The notes under the pieces are model-generated. The model saw only the letters and a list, made by a program, of their open reading frames with translations, had not been told where the DNA came from and did not search any database. The position numbers and the translations under genes were made by a program. Positions 49,509 to 63,100 of a DNA stretch of 64,000 nucleotides are shown piece after piece; position 1 is the first letter of the stretch, and each line of letters begins with the position of its first letter. This DNA is from Acanthosoma haemorrhoidale (lineage: Eukaryota > Arthropoda > Insecta > Hemiptera > Acanthosomatidae), in NCBI GenBank assembly GCA_930367205.1, contig OV884011.1, forward strand, positions 103,903,139-103,967,138. The letters run 5' to 3'.

Positions 49509-49526
49509 ATTTTTCTTTTGGCACCA
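49509..49526 (-). other. Primer-binding-site-like motif of element E
   Basis: The minus strand reads TGGTGCCAAAAGAAAAAT directly after the LTR end AATAACA. TGG start and position match a tRNA primer-binding site; the tRNA is not identified. Confidence 0.45.
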
Positions 49527-49800
49527 TGTTATTTTATTCAAATACAATCATAATAAAGAGCTTATTTATAATTAATGAACCGCATAACCAGACCGGTGGG
49601 TAAAAATGACATCACTCACAATATCAACACAGCCCACCAATAACCTCTCCTTATTTTCAGTAGTCAGTGTTGCCACTGTACAACAGAATTACTGGGCATA
49701 GCTCTCCTGAGAACCCGCTGAATAAGACAGACATCTCCTTTTCACTTGCTATATAATCCTCTCCTTAATACACATCTACCTGTTGTTTCTATTTTTCAGT
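49527..49800 (-). repeat. 5' LTR of Gypsy-like element E
   Basis: On the minus strand TATATAGCAAG (about 49755) is followed by AGTGGCAACACTGACTACTG, then an AATAAG signal, ending at ...AATAACA (49527). The PBS-like motif follows. It matches the stretch at 46420-46690. Its upper limit may reach 49830. Confidence 0.5.
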
Positions 49801-49834
49801 AGACCAGTGATTATGGTTCTCATGTAATTTATTT

Positions 49835-50689
49835 TATCAAAAACGTTTTTTTGAAGGCTTAACTGTTGCGACATCGTTAATTTTTGTTATTCATTCTGAG
49901 GAGAATGATTTTAGTGACTATGTTAATACGTCCTTTATTCGTTTCGATATAGGTTTTGAAAAACAAAATTAATCTTTGATATGATGAGAGAAAAAATATG
50001 AGGCCTGCGATTCTTGGATCAAATACTTCAAGCCTATTAATGAGTTATAATTGTTTTATAATATTAATATATGGGTCGTCCACGTTACGGTAATGGAAAA
50101 AATACATTATTTATGATAAATTGATGATACACTAGCTTAGAAACTCTATAAGTTACATAATTATCCATCGTTAGAGTACTTTTTTATTTAAAGCTGAACG
50201 ATATAGAAAAAAACTATACTAAAAATTTGTCATTAGGTTAAAAATGTAAGAGAAGAAAAAATAATAAAAAAAAGTCAAAAATACGAATTCAATTCTAATT
50301 TGGCGGACAGTTGGTATTATAGATGGCGCTTGGTTCGGGCTCAGTCATACAGCTGATCAGTCGACATCTTACCTGCTGTTGTTTATCCTTGTAGGTTACT
50401 TGTAGTTGTTAAAAGGTTTCTTTAATATCAGATACCAGCCGATTATTTTTCTAGATTTGCTACATCCTGAGACCTAATAGTTCATTAAACCAAATATATC
50501 TGTTATATATGTTATGAAATATGTTTTAAGCCTAGGACTGACGTGATATCAACTTCTTTGACGCAATATCTCTTAAATAATGATTGTATCATTTAAATTG
50601 AACAGTTCAACAACATTCAGGGAAAATTCGGCTTCTTGTTTGGAAAATATCGGATAGCACAAGTTTTCCCCTAGAATTACTTCTTAAAT
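49835..50689 (+). promoter_or_regulatory. Upstream region and 5' UTR of ariadne-2
   Basis: AT-rich to 50290, then a GC-richer block at 50300-50400. An arthropod initiator-like TCAGT lies at 50341-50345. A possible 3' splice site (TTTTCCCCTAG) ends at 50674, only 15 bases before the start codon, so a 5' UTR intron is possible. No TATA box at the expected spacing. The transcription start is a guess. Confidence 0.3.
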
Positions 50690-52117
50690 ATGTCTGGAGA
50701 AGAAGATTCTAGTATGTATTATTCTGATGAGGAGTGTGGATATGAGGAGTATTACAATATGGATGAATGTGAAATAGAAGAAAATCAATCGACTGAACAA
50801 GACCCTGAATATTTTTCATTTGAATGTCTTACAGATGCTGATGTAGAAAGACTGTTAAATGAATCAGTTGAAGCATTGAGTAATAATCTTGGAATAACAC
50901 CATCTCTTGCTAAAGTTGTACTCCACACTAATGAATGGGCAGTCTTACCATCAGCTTTAGCATATAAAAACAACGAATGGATACAATACTTAGTGATGGG
51001 CAGTAAAAATATTCCTCAGACATTAGAATGTGTTGGAAGCCGCTTGAGATGTCCAGTATGTTTAGTTCCTAGCCCACCAGACAAGTTCAGTCACTTGGCT
51101 TGTTCACATCTATTCTGTAATGAGTGCTGGTCGACTCATTTTGAAGTTCAAATCACCCAAGGAGTGAGTACAGGAATTGGCTGTATGGCACAGGACTGTG
51201 GTCTTTTAGCTCCAGAAGATTTTGTTCTCTCGCTTTTGAATAGGTTTGCACTGCGAGAGCGCTACCAAAAGTTTGCATTTAGTGACTATGTTAAATCACA
51301 CCCGGAGTTACGTTTTTGTCCAGGGCCAAATTGTAATGTCATTTTTCGTTCTAAAGAACCCAAAGCAAAACGAACTATTTGTAATCACTGCAAAACTATA
51401 TTTTGTTTTAAATGTGGCATGGAATATCATGCACCTACTGACTGTGGTGTTATCAAAAAATGGTTAACAAAATGTGCTGACGATTCTGAAACAGCAAATT
51501 ATATATCAGCACACACTAAAGATTGTCCTCACTGCCATATATGTATTGAAAAGAATGGCGGTTGTAATCATATGCAATGCTACAACTGCAAACATGATTT
51601 TTGCTGGATGTGCCTAGGAGATTGGAAGTCACACGGATCGGAATACTATGAATGTTCACGTTACAAAGAAAATCCAAATATTGTCAATGAATCAGTTCAT
51701 GCTCAAGCTCGTGAAGCATTGAAGAAATATCTGCACTATTACGAACGCTGGGAAAACCATTCCAAATCCCTGAAACTGGAAGCAGAAACATTAGAAAAAA
51801 TCAAAAGTAGAATAAATGCTAAAGTTATGAATTCCTCAGGAACTTGGATTGACTGGCAATACCTTGTAGAAGCTGCTAGTCTCTTAGCAAAATGTCGCTA
51901 CACTTTGCAGTATACATACCCCTTCGCATATTATATGGAGCCTGGGCCACGGAAAGAACTATTTGAATATCAACAGGCCCAATTGGAAGCTGAAATTGAG
52001 AATCTATCCTGGAAAGTTGAACGAGCTGAAACTACTGACCGAGGCGATTTAGAAAATCAAATAGATATTGCTGAAAAGAGGCGCACCACTCTTCTTAAAG
52101 ACTTCTTGGATGTATAA
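50690..52117 (+). CDS. ari-2: Ariadne-2, RBR-type E3 ubiquitin ligase
   Basis: A complete 475-aa frame in one exon, with a start in good context after an in-frame AT-rich leader. The N terminus is acidic (residues 1-40) and precedes a UBA-like region (about 45-90). RING1 spans Cys121-Cys170 ([14 protein letters not shown]), the IBR domain about 190-252, and RING2 Cys279-Cys308, with the expected catalytic Cys at 292 in NGGCNHMQC. The Ariadne domain fills 313-475 and includes [20 protein letters not shown] just ahead of RING2 and TWIDWQYL. These stretches and the end [10 protein letters not shown] identify it as the ARIH2/TRIAD1 orthologue and not ARIH1. The enzyme takes ubiquitin from an E2 as a thioester and works with neddylated cullin-5 ligases in known species. 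All zinc ligands appear intact. No intron interrupts the frame. Confidence 0.97.
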   Translation: MSGEEDSSMYYSDEECGYEEYYNMDECEIEENQSTEQDPEYFSFECLTDADVERLLNESVEALSNNLGITPSLAKVVLHTNEWAVLPSALAYKNNEWIQYLVMGSKNIPQTLECVGSRLRCPVCLVPSPPDKFSHLACSHLFCNECWSTHFEVQITQGVSTGIGCMAQDCGLLAPEDFVLSLLNRFALRERYQKFAFSDYVKSHPELRFCPGPNCNVIFRSKEPKAKRTICNHCKTIFCFKCGMEYHAPTDCGVIKKWLTKCADDSETANYISAHTKDCPHCHICIEKNGGCNHMQCYNCKHDFCWMCLGDWKSHGSEYYECSRYKENPNIVNESVHAQAREALKKYLHYYERWENHSKSLKLEAETLEKIKSRINAKVMNSSGTWIDWQYLVEAASLLAKCRYTLQYTYPFAYYMEPGPRKELFEYQQAQLEAEIENLSWKVERAETTDRGDLENQIDIAEKRRTTLLKDFLDV

Positions 52118-52605
52118 TTTTCTGTTTTTAATTGAAGATTGATTGTTCTATGATATAAAATATTTTAATCTTCATGTTCAAAAAAAAAAAAAATTACAAA
52201 CATTTATTTGTAAGAAATTTTTATATTTTCTTGTTAGAAGTACTTCTTTTTAATTGTTATTCAGCACTCATTTAAAATTTAGTTGATGGCCTTAGCCTTA
52301 AATCACAATAACTACTATTGTCATGTACTAAAGACCGTTTTTAATCACAACATGAGTAGCTTTCAGTGCACTTACAAGACTTGCATCATTTATTTTAAAT
52401 TAACACCATTAAATTCTAATTGGCTCCATTTGTTTATTCAATAATGGTGTTTTATATTCTAATTGTTTTTTTATGATTTTATATAAAATTATTCATTACA
52501 GGCCTACATATATATCATTTTTGTAGTAAGTAGTCATATTTCAAAAAGGAAAGGTAATTTAAAAAGAATCCTGCTTTAATATTAGTGTGTATATATTTAA
52601 TGTTA

Positions 52606-52611
52606 AATAAA
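52606..52611 (+). terminator. Candidate poly(A) signal for ari-2
   Basis: AATAAA about 490 bp after the stop codon, the clearest upstream candidate on this strand in an AT-rich region; others occur further down. Confidence 0.35.
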
Positions 52612-53829
52612 TAGCCTTTAGTTCCTGTATATAATAAGAGATTTAATGATTATGCGGCCTCTTTTTTCTTTAAATAGTCATTAGATGGCCTAATGACAAA
52701 CATGTACGTAATTATACATGCATAATTTATTTATATGGGTTATATATAGAGGCTTCCTTTGTACAGAATATTTAACTTATCTTTCTCATTTCCTGTATAT
52801 AAAGTTATAAAAAATAAATATCATTCACAATTGAGTCTTGAAATTTTATTTACCTACCAGAAACCTTGTACTATTATATTGTTAACTTTTGCACAACACA
52901 AATATATTTAGTGATGAAATAACATAAACCTAATAGATATACCCATTTAGATAACAAATAATCTTGTATGCAGGATTTTTTTATTTTAAAGAAGCTAACA
53001 GTTCGTTTTTATTAACTAGTTTTTAATCAATGGAAAAATAAGTAAGCAAAACAGTATTATCGTTTAAAATGAGAGTACATCGCTTGCAGGCTGAAAAAAT
53101 AAACATAATGCTGTTGAAGAAATGCTAACATAATTGATAAGATTTTTTTGTTTTTCACTCGACAGAAAACGGAACAGGTAAACTTAAAACCATATATTAA
53201 ATTTAGTGAACATCATACTGTTTTTTTTTAATCCATGAACTTTATTTAAGGTAGGAAACAATTCTGAGCACACCAAAGGCTCAATCAATTTGGTCATACT
53301 ATTGGTAGAAGTGTAGTGAATACAGCGCACTTATTCATTGCCTCCCATGGCACAACTTATAAATATTTTAAAACTATACAATTTAAAAAATGCATTTTTT
53401 TTTTTTTATAATTTTTCTTCATGGAAATTTCATTTATTATACATGGAAATGTCCTGGGTTCCAAAATCATGTATGCATAGTAACAATCACACTCCTTAGT
53501 AGCATACGTTGAAAGTTGGATTTAAAATTGAAAATGTTGATAGTTTAAGAGTCATTCATGTGAGAATTAGGTCACAATGCCATTTCCTTTTTAGGCATTC
53601 CTCTGGCCTGTCAGGAAAATTAGAAAACCACAGAGGAAATATGTGGATTTTAATCTCCAGAAATTAATTCAGGGATCTTTTATACCTGACTAATTAAATT
53701 TAGAAGAAAGGAAATATTTAAATCTTTGTGCTATTTATAATTTAATACTATGAATTATCAGTGAGTAAACAAATACTGAAAACTTATTGTATTAAATAAT
53801 CAAAGGTTAGATATATTTTGAAGATCCTT

Positions 53830-53907
53830 ACTAGGACTGGCTCAGCTGCTAAAGCATCGGAATGTATATTGCGGAGTTTACAATCCTGCTAGTGTATATT
53901 TTTTTTG
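53830..53907 (+). repeat. tRNA-derived SINE head
   Basis: The clearest tRNA-like element in the window. A-box TGGCTCAGCTGCTAAAG (53838-53854) is followed at tRNA spacing by B-box-like GGAGTTTACAATCC (53873-53886) and then a T8 run (53899-53906) that could stop Pol III. It resembles tRNA-Lys-type SINE heads. Stem pairing is not complete enough for a functional tRNA. Confidence 0.55.
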
Positions 53908-54034
53908 TTGCTAATTTCATAGAAACAGAATGTTTTATTTGCCCAATAGTCCCTGATAAAAGCGAATTATTAAGTAAATACTATGATATCTTATTATAGA
54001 TCTCTCTTCTGATTATTATTATTATTATTTATAG

Positions 54035-54131
54035 ATCCTTTTCTGCACATTGAATACACACAAAGTTGATATGACCAAGCTTCTTGGAGGTCAAATTGGT
54101 TTAGAAGATTTCATATTTGCCCACAGGAAAG
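54035..54131 (+). CDS. GIPC: GIPC exon (GH1 end)
   Basis: 97 bp between TTTATAG and GTGAGT. Encodes [16 protein letters not shown] and ends [10 protein letters not shown] with one base left over (phase 1). The acceptor shows that an upstream exon must exist. Confidence 0.93.
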
Positions 54132-57100
54132 GTGAGTCTGTTCCATTATTTATTAGTAACTATTAATAGTATTCAGACAAAAACTGGATGTAACAGACAT
54201 TGTTAAAAGATGAAAAAAATATTGTTTTAAATATCCCACAAAATCAATTGGGCGAGTAACCATGAGATTTTTACTACTATACGTAGTGTTTATAATAAGT
54301 TTTTAATAATTTTCGGACAACTTGTTGACAATTTTTTTTATAATTTTTCATGTTTTTAATCGTTATTTTATAGTCGTTATTTTTTTTTTAATTTCTAGTT
54401 ATTTACTACATGTGTGTTGGTTTTTTTTATTTTTAAAATTTTTTTTTTTTGGAAATTTTAACAATTTATAATTTTATTAGAATAGAAAGACGATTTTAAA
54501 CGAAGTACAGTTCAGCACTGTTAATTGAAATATATTTGACTTAATGACTGTGGCCATTGTTGCGTATTACATTAGAATTTAGTTTGTCTTCATTTCGCAA
54601 GATTTTATCATTTGACTTCTTGTTTTACTTTAGAGATAACTGAATATGATTGCTTAGATCTGATGAAAGGGCTTTTCAAATTATCAGTTGTGAAAAAACA
54701 AAAAATTTGTGTTATATTATTTTTTAGTATTCAGACTACTATTTATAAATTATCTCATATAACCCATTGGTTCAGGAAACAGCTTCATGATATGAAGGGT
54801 TTATTTAGAATGATACAAATCTCTGAAAGTGCAGCTTCATGATATGAAGGGTTTATTTAGAATGATACAAATCTCTGAAAGTGCAGTGAATATTCCTTCA
54901 GTATTGTAGCAATGCCTATAATTTTAAAATGTATTTTATCTTCTTTCTTTTCTATTAAGTAAAAGGAAGAAAACTTCCGAATAACAATTTATTGTCTAAT
55001 GATTAGGTTAATATATCTCAGATTTAAATGGGTGATTCTTGTACATAATGTTATTATTTTAAATGTTTCATGCTTGCATAGATAGTTTTATATAGCTTGA
55101 AATAATAAATACCTATTGCAACTAATAATATGGCTATCTGTGATCTTGTGGAATTTTTTGGTTTCTCCTGTTCTTAAATCTTCATAGTGCCTATCCTCTG
55201 GTCTCGAAATGTGCTGGCAACTGCTTGCATGAGAAGAAGAAGACTAGAGACCTCCCCTGCCTCCTTTCCTTGCCCTGCTGTTTATGGCAACCTCTGGGAA
55301 AAATCCAGGGTATTGGCAAGTTCCAAAAACTACCTCTAGTCAAATAATTTGATCAGTAAACTAAACTAAGCCCAATAACAACTATAATTAATTTACTAAT
55401 AATAAAAATCATTACAATATGTAAGCATAGCCCCTGCCCTAGATCATTGCAGATATATGGTATTTAACTGGTAAATTGTTAAATTTTAGGTAGACCCAAG
55501 GAATTTGAAATAACCAAAACAGAAGATTCGTTAGGTTTGACCATCACAGATAACGGAGCAGGCTACGCATTTATTAAAAGGATAAAAGAAGGGAGCATTG
55601 TTGACAAAATATCGTATATTCAGGTTGGAGATCACATAGAAAAAATAGACAGTACGAATCTTGTTGGAAGGAGGCATTTTGAAGTAGCTAAAATGTTGAA
55701 AGAAATACCTCTGGGAACAACTTTTATTTTAAGACTTGTTGAACCTATAAAAGCTGGATTTTGTAAGTATGAATACTTTTAGTAAAATCTTATAACTATA
55801 TTCTGTTTATTTATCTTTAAAAGTTAGGCATTTTTTCTACACGATCTGAACAATGCAATACACATACATGCTACTGAAAAAAAATAAAGGATCGCTTCAC
55901 AAATTTAATAGGCTTATTTCTAACAATAATGTAGTATGTGTATATACTTTTTCTGATTGGTTGGATATTTCATCTCTTTATTGAAGACCTTTATTTAATG
56001 CTTATGTTTTATCTAAAGTGTAAAATTTATTTTTTGCTATTAAGTTTAACATTTGTTTGCCAAATTTGGTATCAAAAGGTTGTGAAAACATCAAGTGTAC
56101 CACAAAGAAGAGAATTGAGTGAACATTAATCAACTTGCATCTAATGTTTAAGGGATGAAGGGTTAAGTCAGCAATTTATTGAGATTAGCCTACAGAGATG
56201 CCAATAATTAGTACTGATAGAAGTGCCAGATCCCAATAGAAATTTTAACCAGCATTGAAAAATTGGCACTTTCTCCCTTATAAGAGGACAAAGTTGCCTA
56301 AGAGCAGTATCAGTGAGAGACCATAATTTTTTGCAAATATATGACATATGTGTGGCCTGTCATGGGTAATTTTTTAGAAACTTCTAAAAATGACCATATT
56401 CCTTCAAACTTAATGAACATTATTTGAGTTTGCTCCAGCTACTGGGCCCCTGCTGTCCAGAAAACGTTGTCTTCAAATATTGTTTTTCGTTAAGCTGAGT
56501 CTTATCTATTTAATTACCCCATGGCACTACTGCCCCACAAGGATGTGGCCTTCTCAACTAAAGCCCATCATTCAGCTATGGCCTTCTGAAGACGCCCTCC
56601 CTATATCCTAAACATATTTTACGAGGATGATCCTTTGTTTCTCTCCCTTATGTACTGGGCAACTGTGCAAGGTATCCAGACATGACTCCAATAGAGCATA
56701 TTTGGATTAGATATGATGTATCAGAATCAGACAACTTCAAAATTTGTTAACTGGATTTGTTGATTGAAGAAACATACTGGAAAGAGAAATCAGAGGCATA
56801 ATTGAAAGCATGTTTGTGAGAATAGTAGCAGTAAACCAAACTCATGGAGGAAACATTTCTTATTAAGGTTTTTTTCAAAAATAAAGAAAAAAACAGAAGA
56901 GGAGGACCGCCCAGGAAAACATGGAAAAATAATTTTAAAGAGCATGAAAATTTTTACTTGAGCAACCAGACAACCAAGAACATAGTGGATAGTTGGCTAT
57001 ACAACATATTGGACCGAAACTCCAACTATGGCAGCTACAGGATCTTGATAAAGGAAACAGTATGCATTGAAATGTCATTTTGTAAAAAATATGGCTGCTC

Positions 57101-60100
57101 CATGTGTAATCAAACTTTTTTAAAGTATATTGGTTTTGTGGGAAGACAAAATCAGACGTTATTTTTAAAGTATATTCAATTATCAGCTACTTTCAATATT
57201 TAATATTTACTGATATTTTTATGTGTATGTTTTATTGAAATTAATTATGACTTTAGCTAACATTGAGCCACGAGGAAGTGGCAGGCGAGGTAAAAAAGGT
57301 TTCGGAACTGGAAAAGAAACACTAAGGTTCAAAGCAAATGGTCAAGTACAAATTCAAGAAGAGGTGAGTAATTAAATCCTTGAAATTAAAATAAAGTAAC
57401 ACTTAAGTTATATATTTATTTTTTTTCTCATAAGCATAAAAATTTATTAAGCTTCTAAATTTTTACATCTATTAAAATATTTACACCATTACTTTATCAA
57501 AAAAAATGCACAAAGTATTTTAAGCAGTGCTTATGACTTCAGTTTAACATCTTATTTCTCGGAGGGGGGGGGGAATCCTCATTTGCTAAAACTGCTTGAC
57601 TTGTCACCTTATTTCACAGAGCTCACAATAAACAAAATATCAGGGTTGATTTAGAAGAGGTCCCGGGGCCCCTACGCCTTAGAAGTCACTCTTGGTTGAT
57701 GGGTAGGGATGAGATGGGAGTATAGATCATTTGCAAACAGATTAGAATGGCCAGGGAAGCAGGAATGGATGTTCTGGTAGCGGGAGGTATGGTTGTTGTC
57801 ATAGAAGGGAGCATAAACGTGCATTTTTATTCAACATTACTACATATTACATATTATATCAACATACATATCATAACCCAATATACCAGCCTGCCATGCC
57901 CTCCTGTCCTATAGTCTTCCTACAATCCTGTACCTCCTCCAGACTGTTGGGATGTACTGAAGGCGTCTTTTTGGCCAGCGATCCTCAATCATTCTCTTTC
58001 CATGGGCTTACCTACCTGCTAAGGTTTTTGTTTCATTTTATAAAGCTAGGTTTCTGTTTGTCATAAAGCACTCCTATTAGGTTTGTTTTGCACATGTTGC
58101 AATCTAAAGACACAACACCTCTTTCCCTAAAAATCCATTTCCATTGCGAGTAGTATGTTTGCTGAATAAGTCGTGATTACTCAAGTTTCTGATACATTCA
58201 AAGCCAACGCTTAACAAAGGAATCTAATAACTATGGCTGTGATTTATAAGTAATATAACAAGTAAAAAAAAATATATATATATATATATTGTTATGATAT
58301 TTTAATGTTATGATTTTTGATTGTGTTTTTGAAATAAACTCGGAATTAGCGAACGTTGAAGAACGTAATAACGATCCGTGGTTCATCCCTATGAAAGTAT
58401 CAACGTTGTTATTGCCGTTATATTAACTATTAATATTTATAATAAAAATAATATCAATAATTAATATAAACATTTATTTTAATTAATTAACTACGTAAAT
58501 TAAGCAAAGTATAAATATCCTAAACAACTGGCATTGAATAACCAGTTGAAAGATCAATAAGGCAGCGGATAGATGCAAGATATAGAGCCACGAGACGTAT
58601 GTGGGCACTCACTATTTATCTTGGAACCGGCAGAGGACGAGGCAGCACGAGGAGAGACCCACGATACGGCCTCGTAGTACACAAGGAGGTCAGCCCTTTT
58701 CACTTTCACCCGGCACGAGAACAAAGGACGCTCAAGTAAGACGATCCGGATCACATGATGCAGCTTAGAGGAAGACAATCCGAATCACGCAATAGAAGGC
58801 GACCATCGAAGAAAGCAACACAAAGAAACACTGGCCTGTATTAGTATCACGTTACAAATAATTATAAGGTACCATTTTAATGTTAGATTTAATAGTATTA
58901 TTTTATTACGTACGTAGTTAATTTGTATATCAATTTTTAAATCAATGTGTGTAAATAAACCATTATTCCTTTTGCCAGAAGTTTCCTAATTTTATTAACA
59001 GAACCTTGAGATAACGTAAAAGTTAAATATAAAGTTATAAATTATATGAAAAAATATATAATTAAAATATATATAAATAATAAATATTTGAATAATATAT
59101 ATACACACACATTGTCGTCTTTCATTCACGATATAATGTTTTAACATTATTTTATTTATAAAGATGTAAGGAAGAAAAGACTTGCTGAAGCATAACAGTT
59201 TATTTTAAAATAAGATGAGATATCTCAGGGTTTGTAATGATTCTTAGTGCATATATATTAAGTTTTATTCTTTTAATATTTCATAATTTCAAATTAATAT
59301 AAAAATAATACCTAATAATATAATAAGAATATTCTGCGCTGTTGGTTATTGTAAAGGCTTCAACTTCAATAGATTTTCTCAAACATGGCTACTCATAACT
59401 GCAACTCCACACCTCAAGTCCACTGATTCCCTCACAGTACTCAGACATACTGGTTCCAGGAGAAAGAGGTTTTGATTCTCTCCTATAATCCTATAAGTAC
59501 TGAGCTGCCACCACTACAAAAATTGAGTATTTTCCTCGAGTCATCAGAAAATCCTGTATACCTCTTATTACCAAGTGTCATACTTTAGGACCAGGAAAAA
59601 AAATGGATCAAATAATTTGTATTAAATTTTGTCAAAATCATGAAATAAAGTGCAGCCAAGTTTTTGAAATGTTGACAGTGGCTTTTGGTGAATCTACCAT
59701 GAGTAAATAAAGAGTTTATGAGTGTATGGACGTTTCAAAGAGGGCATAAAGATGTTGATAGGGCGCTGGGTACCCTAACACTTCAATAAACGACGACAAA
59801 TCGAAAAAGTTAAGAAAATGATTCTGGACGATCGAAGATTTACAATTAGAGAGGTTGCTGATGAAGTTAATTTATCATTTGTACCATGCCAGGCGTTTTT
59901 TTCCCGACGTTTTGGGCATGAAACGTGTGGCAACAAAGTTCGTTCCAAAATTGTTGAATTTCGACAAAAAAAAAAACATCATTTACGTGAAGCGATCCGA
60001 CAAAAACGACCGGAATTGTGGCAAAATAATTCGTGTAAATTGAATCTCGATCCGATTGTTCATAACTTTTTAGCAAAAACCAACAATGTTGTGTTACCTC

Positions 60101-63100
60101 AGCCACTGTATTCGCGGTACATGGCTCCCTGCGATTTCTTTTTGTTCCCAAAGTTGAAAAAAACCTGGAAAGGACGACGTTTAGACACCATTTATGAGAT
60201 AAAAGAATTGCTGAAGGAGCTAAGAGCTATATCGAAAAGTGAGTTTGAGAAGTGCTTCAAAGATTGGAAAAAGCTGTGGCACAAGTGTATTATATATGGA
60301 GGGGGATTACTTTGAAGGGGACAAAATTGCTACTGGTGAATAAATAAAAAAAATTTAAGATAAACAAAAATTCTCGTTACTTTTTGTTCAAACCTCCTAC
60401 CTTTGATTTATTGCTAAAGGTATCTGACAGGGTGAGGTCAAAACATTCTTTTCAACATAACTTGGCAGTGAATTTTCTTTTTTTAAACCATTCTAATAAT
60501 AATAATAATTTACTAATAATAAGAATCACAACAATATCTATTTATTTTTACAGAAATTCGTAACCAAAAATAAGAAATATGTACACATAAATGCAATTAC
60601 TGTAAGACCAGTGTTCAAAATTTTATAAACACAACCATTATTTTTAAATCTGTAAATAAAAAATAAGACATGAGTAGAGAAAACCAATTGAGTATAAGTA
60701 CAGAAAAAAACCAATTTAAACTGTAGTTCACTTACTAAAAGTATATGATACATGCATTTTCCATTAAACAGCTGAGCTCATTGCTAAGACAGATTTATAA
60801 CAGCTTAATGACCATTCCACGGATGGTGGAATTAACGACCAAAGTTATAGGAGCTTATTTAAAAACCACAAAATTCATTGAAGAAAATTCAACTTCCAGA
60901 TTTTCTGTAATGCCTTTTCCATGGTGCTCTTAGCTAAACATTCTTCCAGTCTGGGGTTTTCCCCAGCAAACCTTTATATTTTGTACTCAATTTTCTCCAA
61001 TTTCTCCCAGCGGTGCTTCCAGTTTTTCAAAAGCACAGTTGATAATAGTGTTTCTATCAATCAATAAATGCCATCTCTGATTTTAATGAGGGCTCTCATG
61101 TAAATAGGATTTTCTTCTAATGCTTTGGTAAAATATTTTCCTACCAGTATACTTTTCCTTAAAAAAGTGAAAAGTAATAAATAAAAGAAATCCTTGAAAT
61201 AAGAGTTATTAATTTTATGAAAGGGGATCGCTTAAAGATGCAGTTAAGAAAGTTTGTTGAAACCTTGACTTTCTTTATGTTGTCCTTTACCAATGTGCTG
61301 AACAACTTAGAAGAAACATTGAGCAGTCAAAACTGGTTTATGACAGCTTTTGAACAATATAAAATTCCCGCATCATTTTGTCAGCAAACTTATGTAATGT
61401 ACTTAGTCTCTGATGATTCATTGAGTGTCACATGTACTGTTTTCACCAGCAGTTTTGGCATTGCTTACCAACCAATGTTTTGTTTATTGTATAAAATCCT
61501 CTGTCTTCTCAAACTGAAGTGGCAGATCAATAGAAATTATTGGTGTAAATGTAAGGAATTCCGTAAATTTAGAAAAGAAGACAATTTTCATTACAATTAT
61601 TCAAATAAATGAGGCCACTGTTCCTAAAAAATAACACAGAGATTATCGCTTCTCCATAAGTCTCAAATTTCAATTAAAAGTGACAGTAATTTTAATTTTC
61701 TCGAAATGTACACTGCCCCACAAAAACAGTGATGTACTTGAAAAAATTTTCTTCCTAATAGAATTATTAGGGCTTTCAATTCTTTTTTAAGTAATCTTAA
61801 AAAAATAAGTATTGGAGGGTTTAAACTTACTTCAGCAAGTCTTCTGCTGTTTCTGGACATATTGCTACTCCCCAAGTTGTACAAAGAAGTTGAACTGTCT
61901 CACTAGCATTTGACTGATTCTGCAGGGTGTGTAGTACTATAAACCAGTCATCTCCTGGCCAACTTGATCCTGGTTTGCGAATGTAAAAGCCTGTCTCACA
62001 GTAACATGTAATTGCTATCTAAACAGTATTTCAGGTAAACCCAATGCACGGGCTACTTACTTGAATGTCAAAACTATTTTTTAAATAAAAATTATAAAAA
62101 AAAAAAATAAACCTTTTGCTAAATTTTTAGAGATTAGTTACACAAGAAATCAAAACAGAAATTTCTGCATATTTTTTAAAAATATTTATTGGATTTTTCT
62201 TTCATATTTATAGCCCCCTTATCACTGAAAATGTTTAATATTAATTAAAAAAGAATTGAAAGCCGAAATAATTCTATTAGGAAGCAAAGATTTTAGTTTT
62301 CTAAGTACAACCCTTTTTTTGTGGGCAGTGTGAATATTTTTCTATCATGTTGAGTAGCAAATTAATATAACTGCTAAGTAATATGTAATATTTGTTGAGA
62401 TTTAAGTGGAATACAATTGCATAAAGTCATTTAAACTCTCATCAAAGGTGTATTCACATTTTTTTTGTAACCCCATTTTCATAAATAGGGATGATAATTT
62501 GCATGAAAGTGTTAGTTATTTCCCCAGAGATGCGAAAAATAAATGCAACCTTATGAAAAATAATGAAGGTTATTAACTTAAAAATCACAACATCCTGATA
62601 AATGATATGATTATTATTATATTTTATTTGTTATTTAGGGCCCTTACATCCGAAGTAGGCTGGCTTCAATTTCTTGACATACAGTGGTACAGCACTTAAT
62701 ATAGTCTATATATTCAACTTACTATATAGAAAACAAAGTAAAAACTAAACAAAACAAACCCAAACCCCTATAAATAACGCAGACATATTATATTAATACA
62801 ATAAATGAAACATATGATATAAATATTAAATTACATTGCCAATATATTGTCGTGATATTAGATATTGTGGAGTTTTTATATAATATTTAATCCAACCTTG
62901 AATCAAGAAGGCAAATAAAAACAATTGAGAGTGAAAAGAAAAAACAAAAGACAGTCTACTGGTGGTGGTGATGATAGAAACACACACAGACTCTCTAGTT
63001 TTTTAGCCAGTTATAATTAGTTGTTGTTGTGGTTCTGAGAAAACACACAGAGCATTATATTCACTCTAGTTTTTGGAATCAGCCTGATATATGTATCTGA

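Larger units (their letters stand above)
52118..54034 (+). other. ari-2 3' UTR and intergenic/intronic DNA
   Basis: A run of 14 A lies about 60 bp after the ari-2 stop (near 52180). No N-terminal exon of the GIPC gene is recognisable here. One SINE-like element lies at 53830-53907. The rest is AT-rich without features. Confidence 0.5.

Noticed and set aside
51246..51467. ORFs overlapping ari-2 in other frames (also 50785-50973)
   Set aside because: Shadows of the ari-2 coding frame.
56844..57203. 119-aa Lys/Asn-rich ORF upstream of the GIPC linker exon
   Set aside because: No domain; adjoins a Tc1 fossil and ends before the true exon at 57257.
61217..61612. 131-aa ORF in the GIPC intron
   Set aside because: No recognisable domain; could be part of an old transposon but cannot be assigned.
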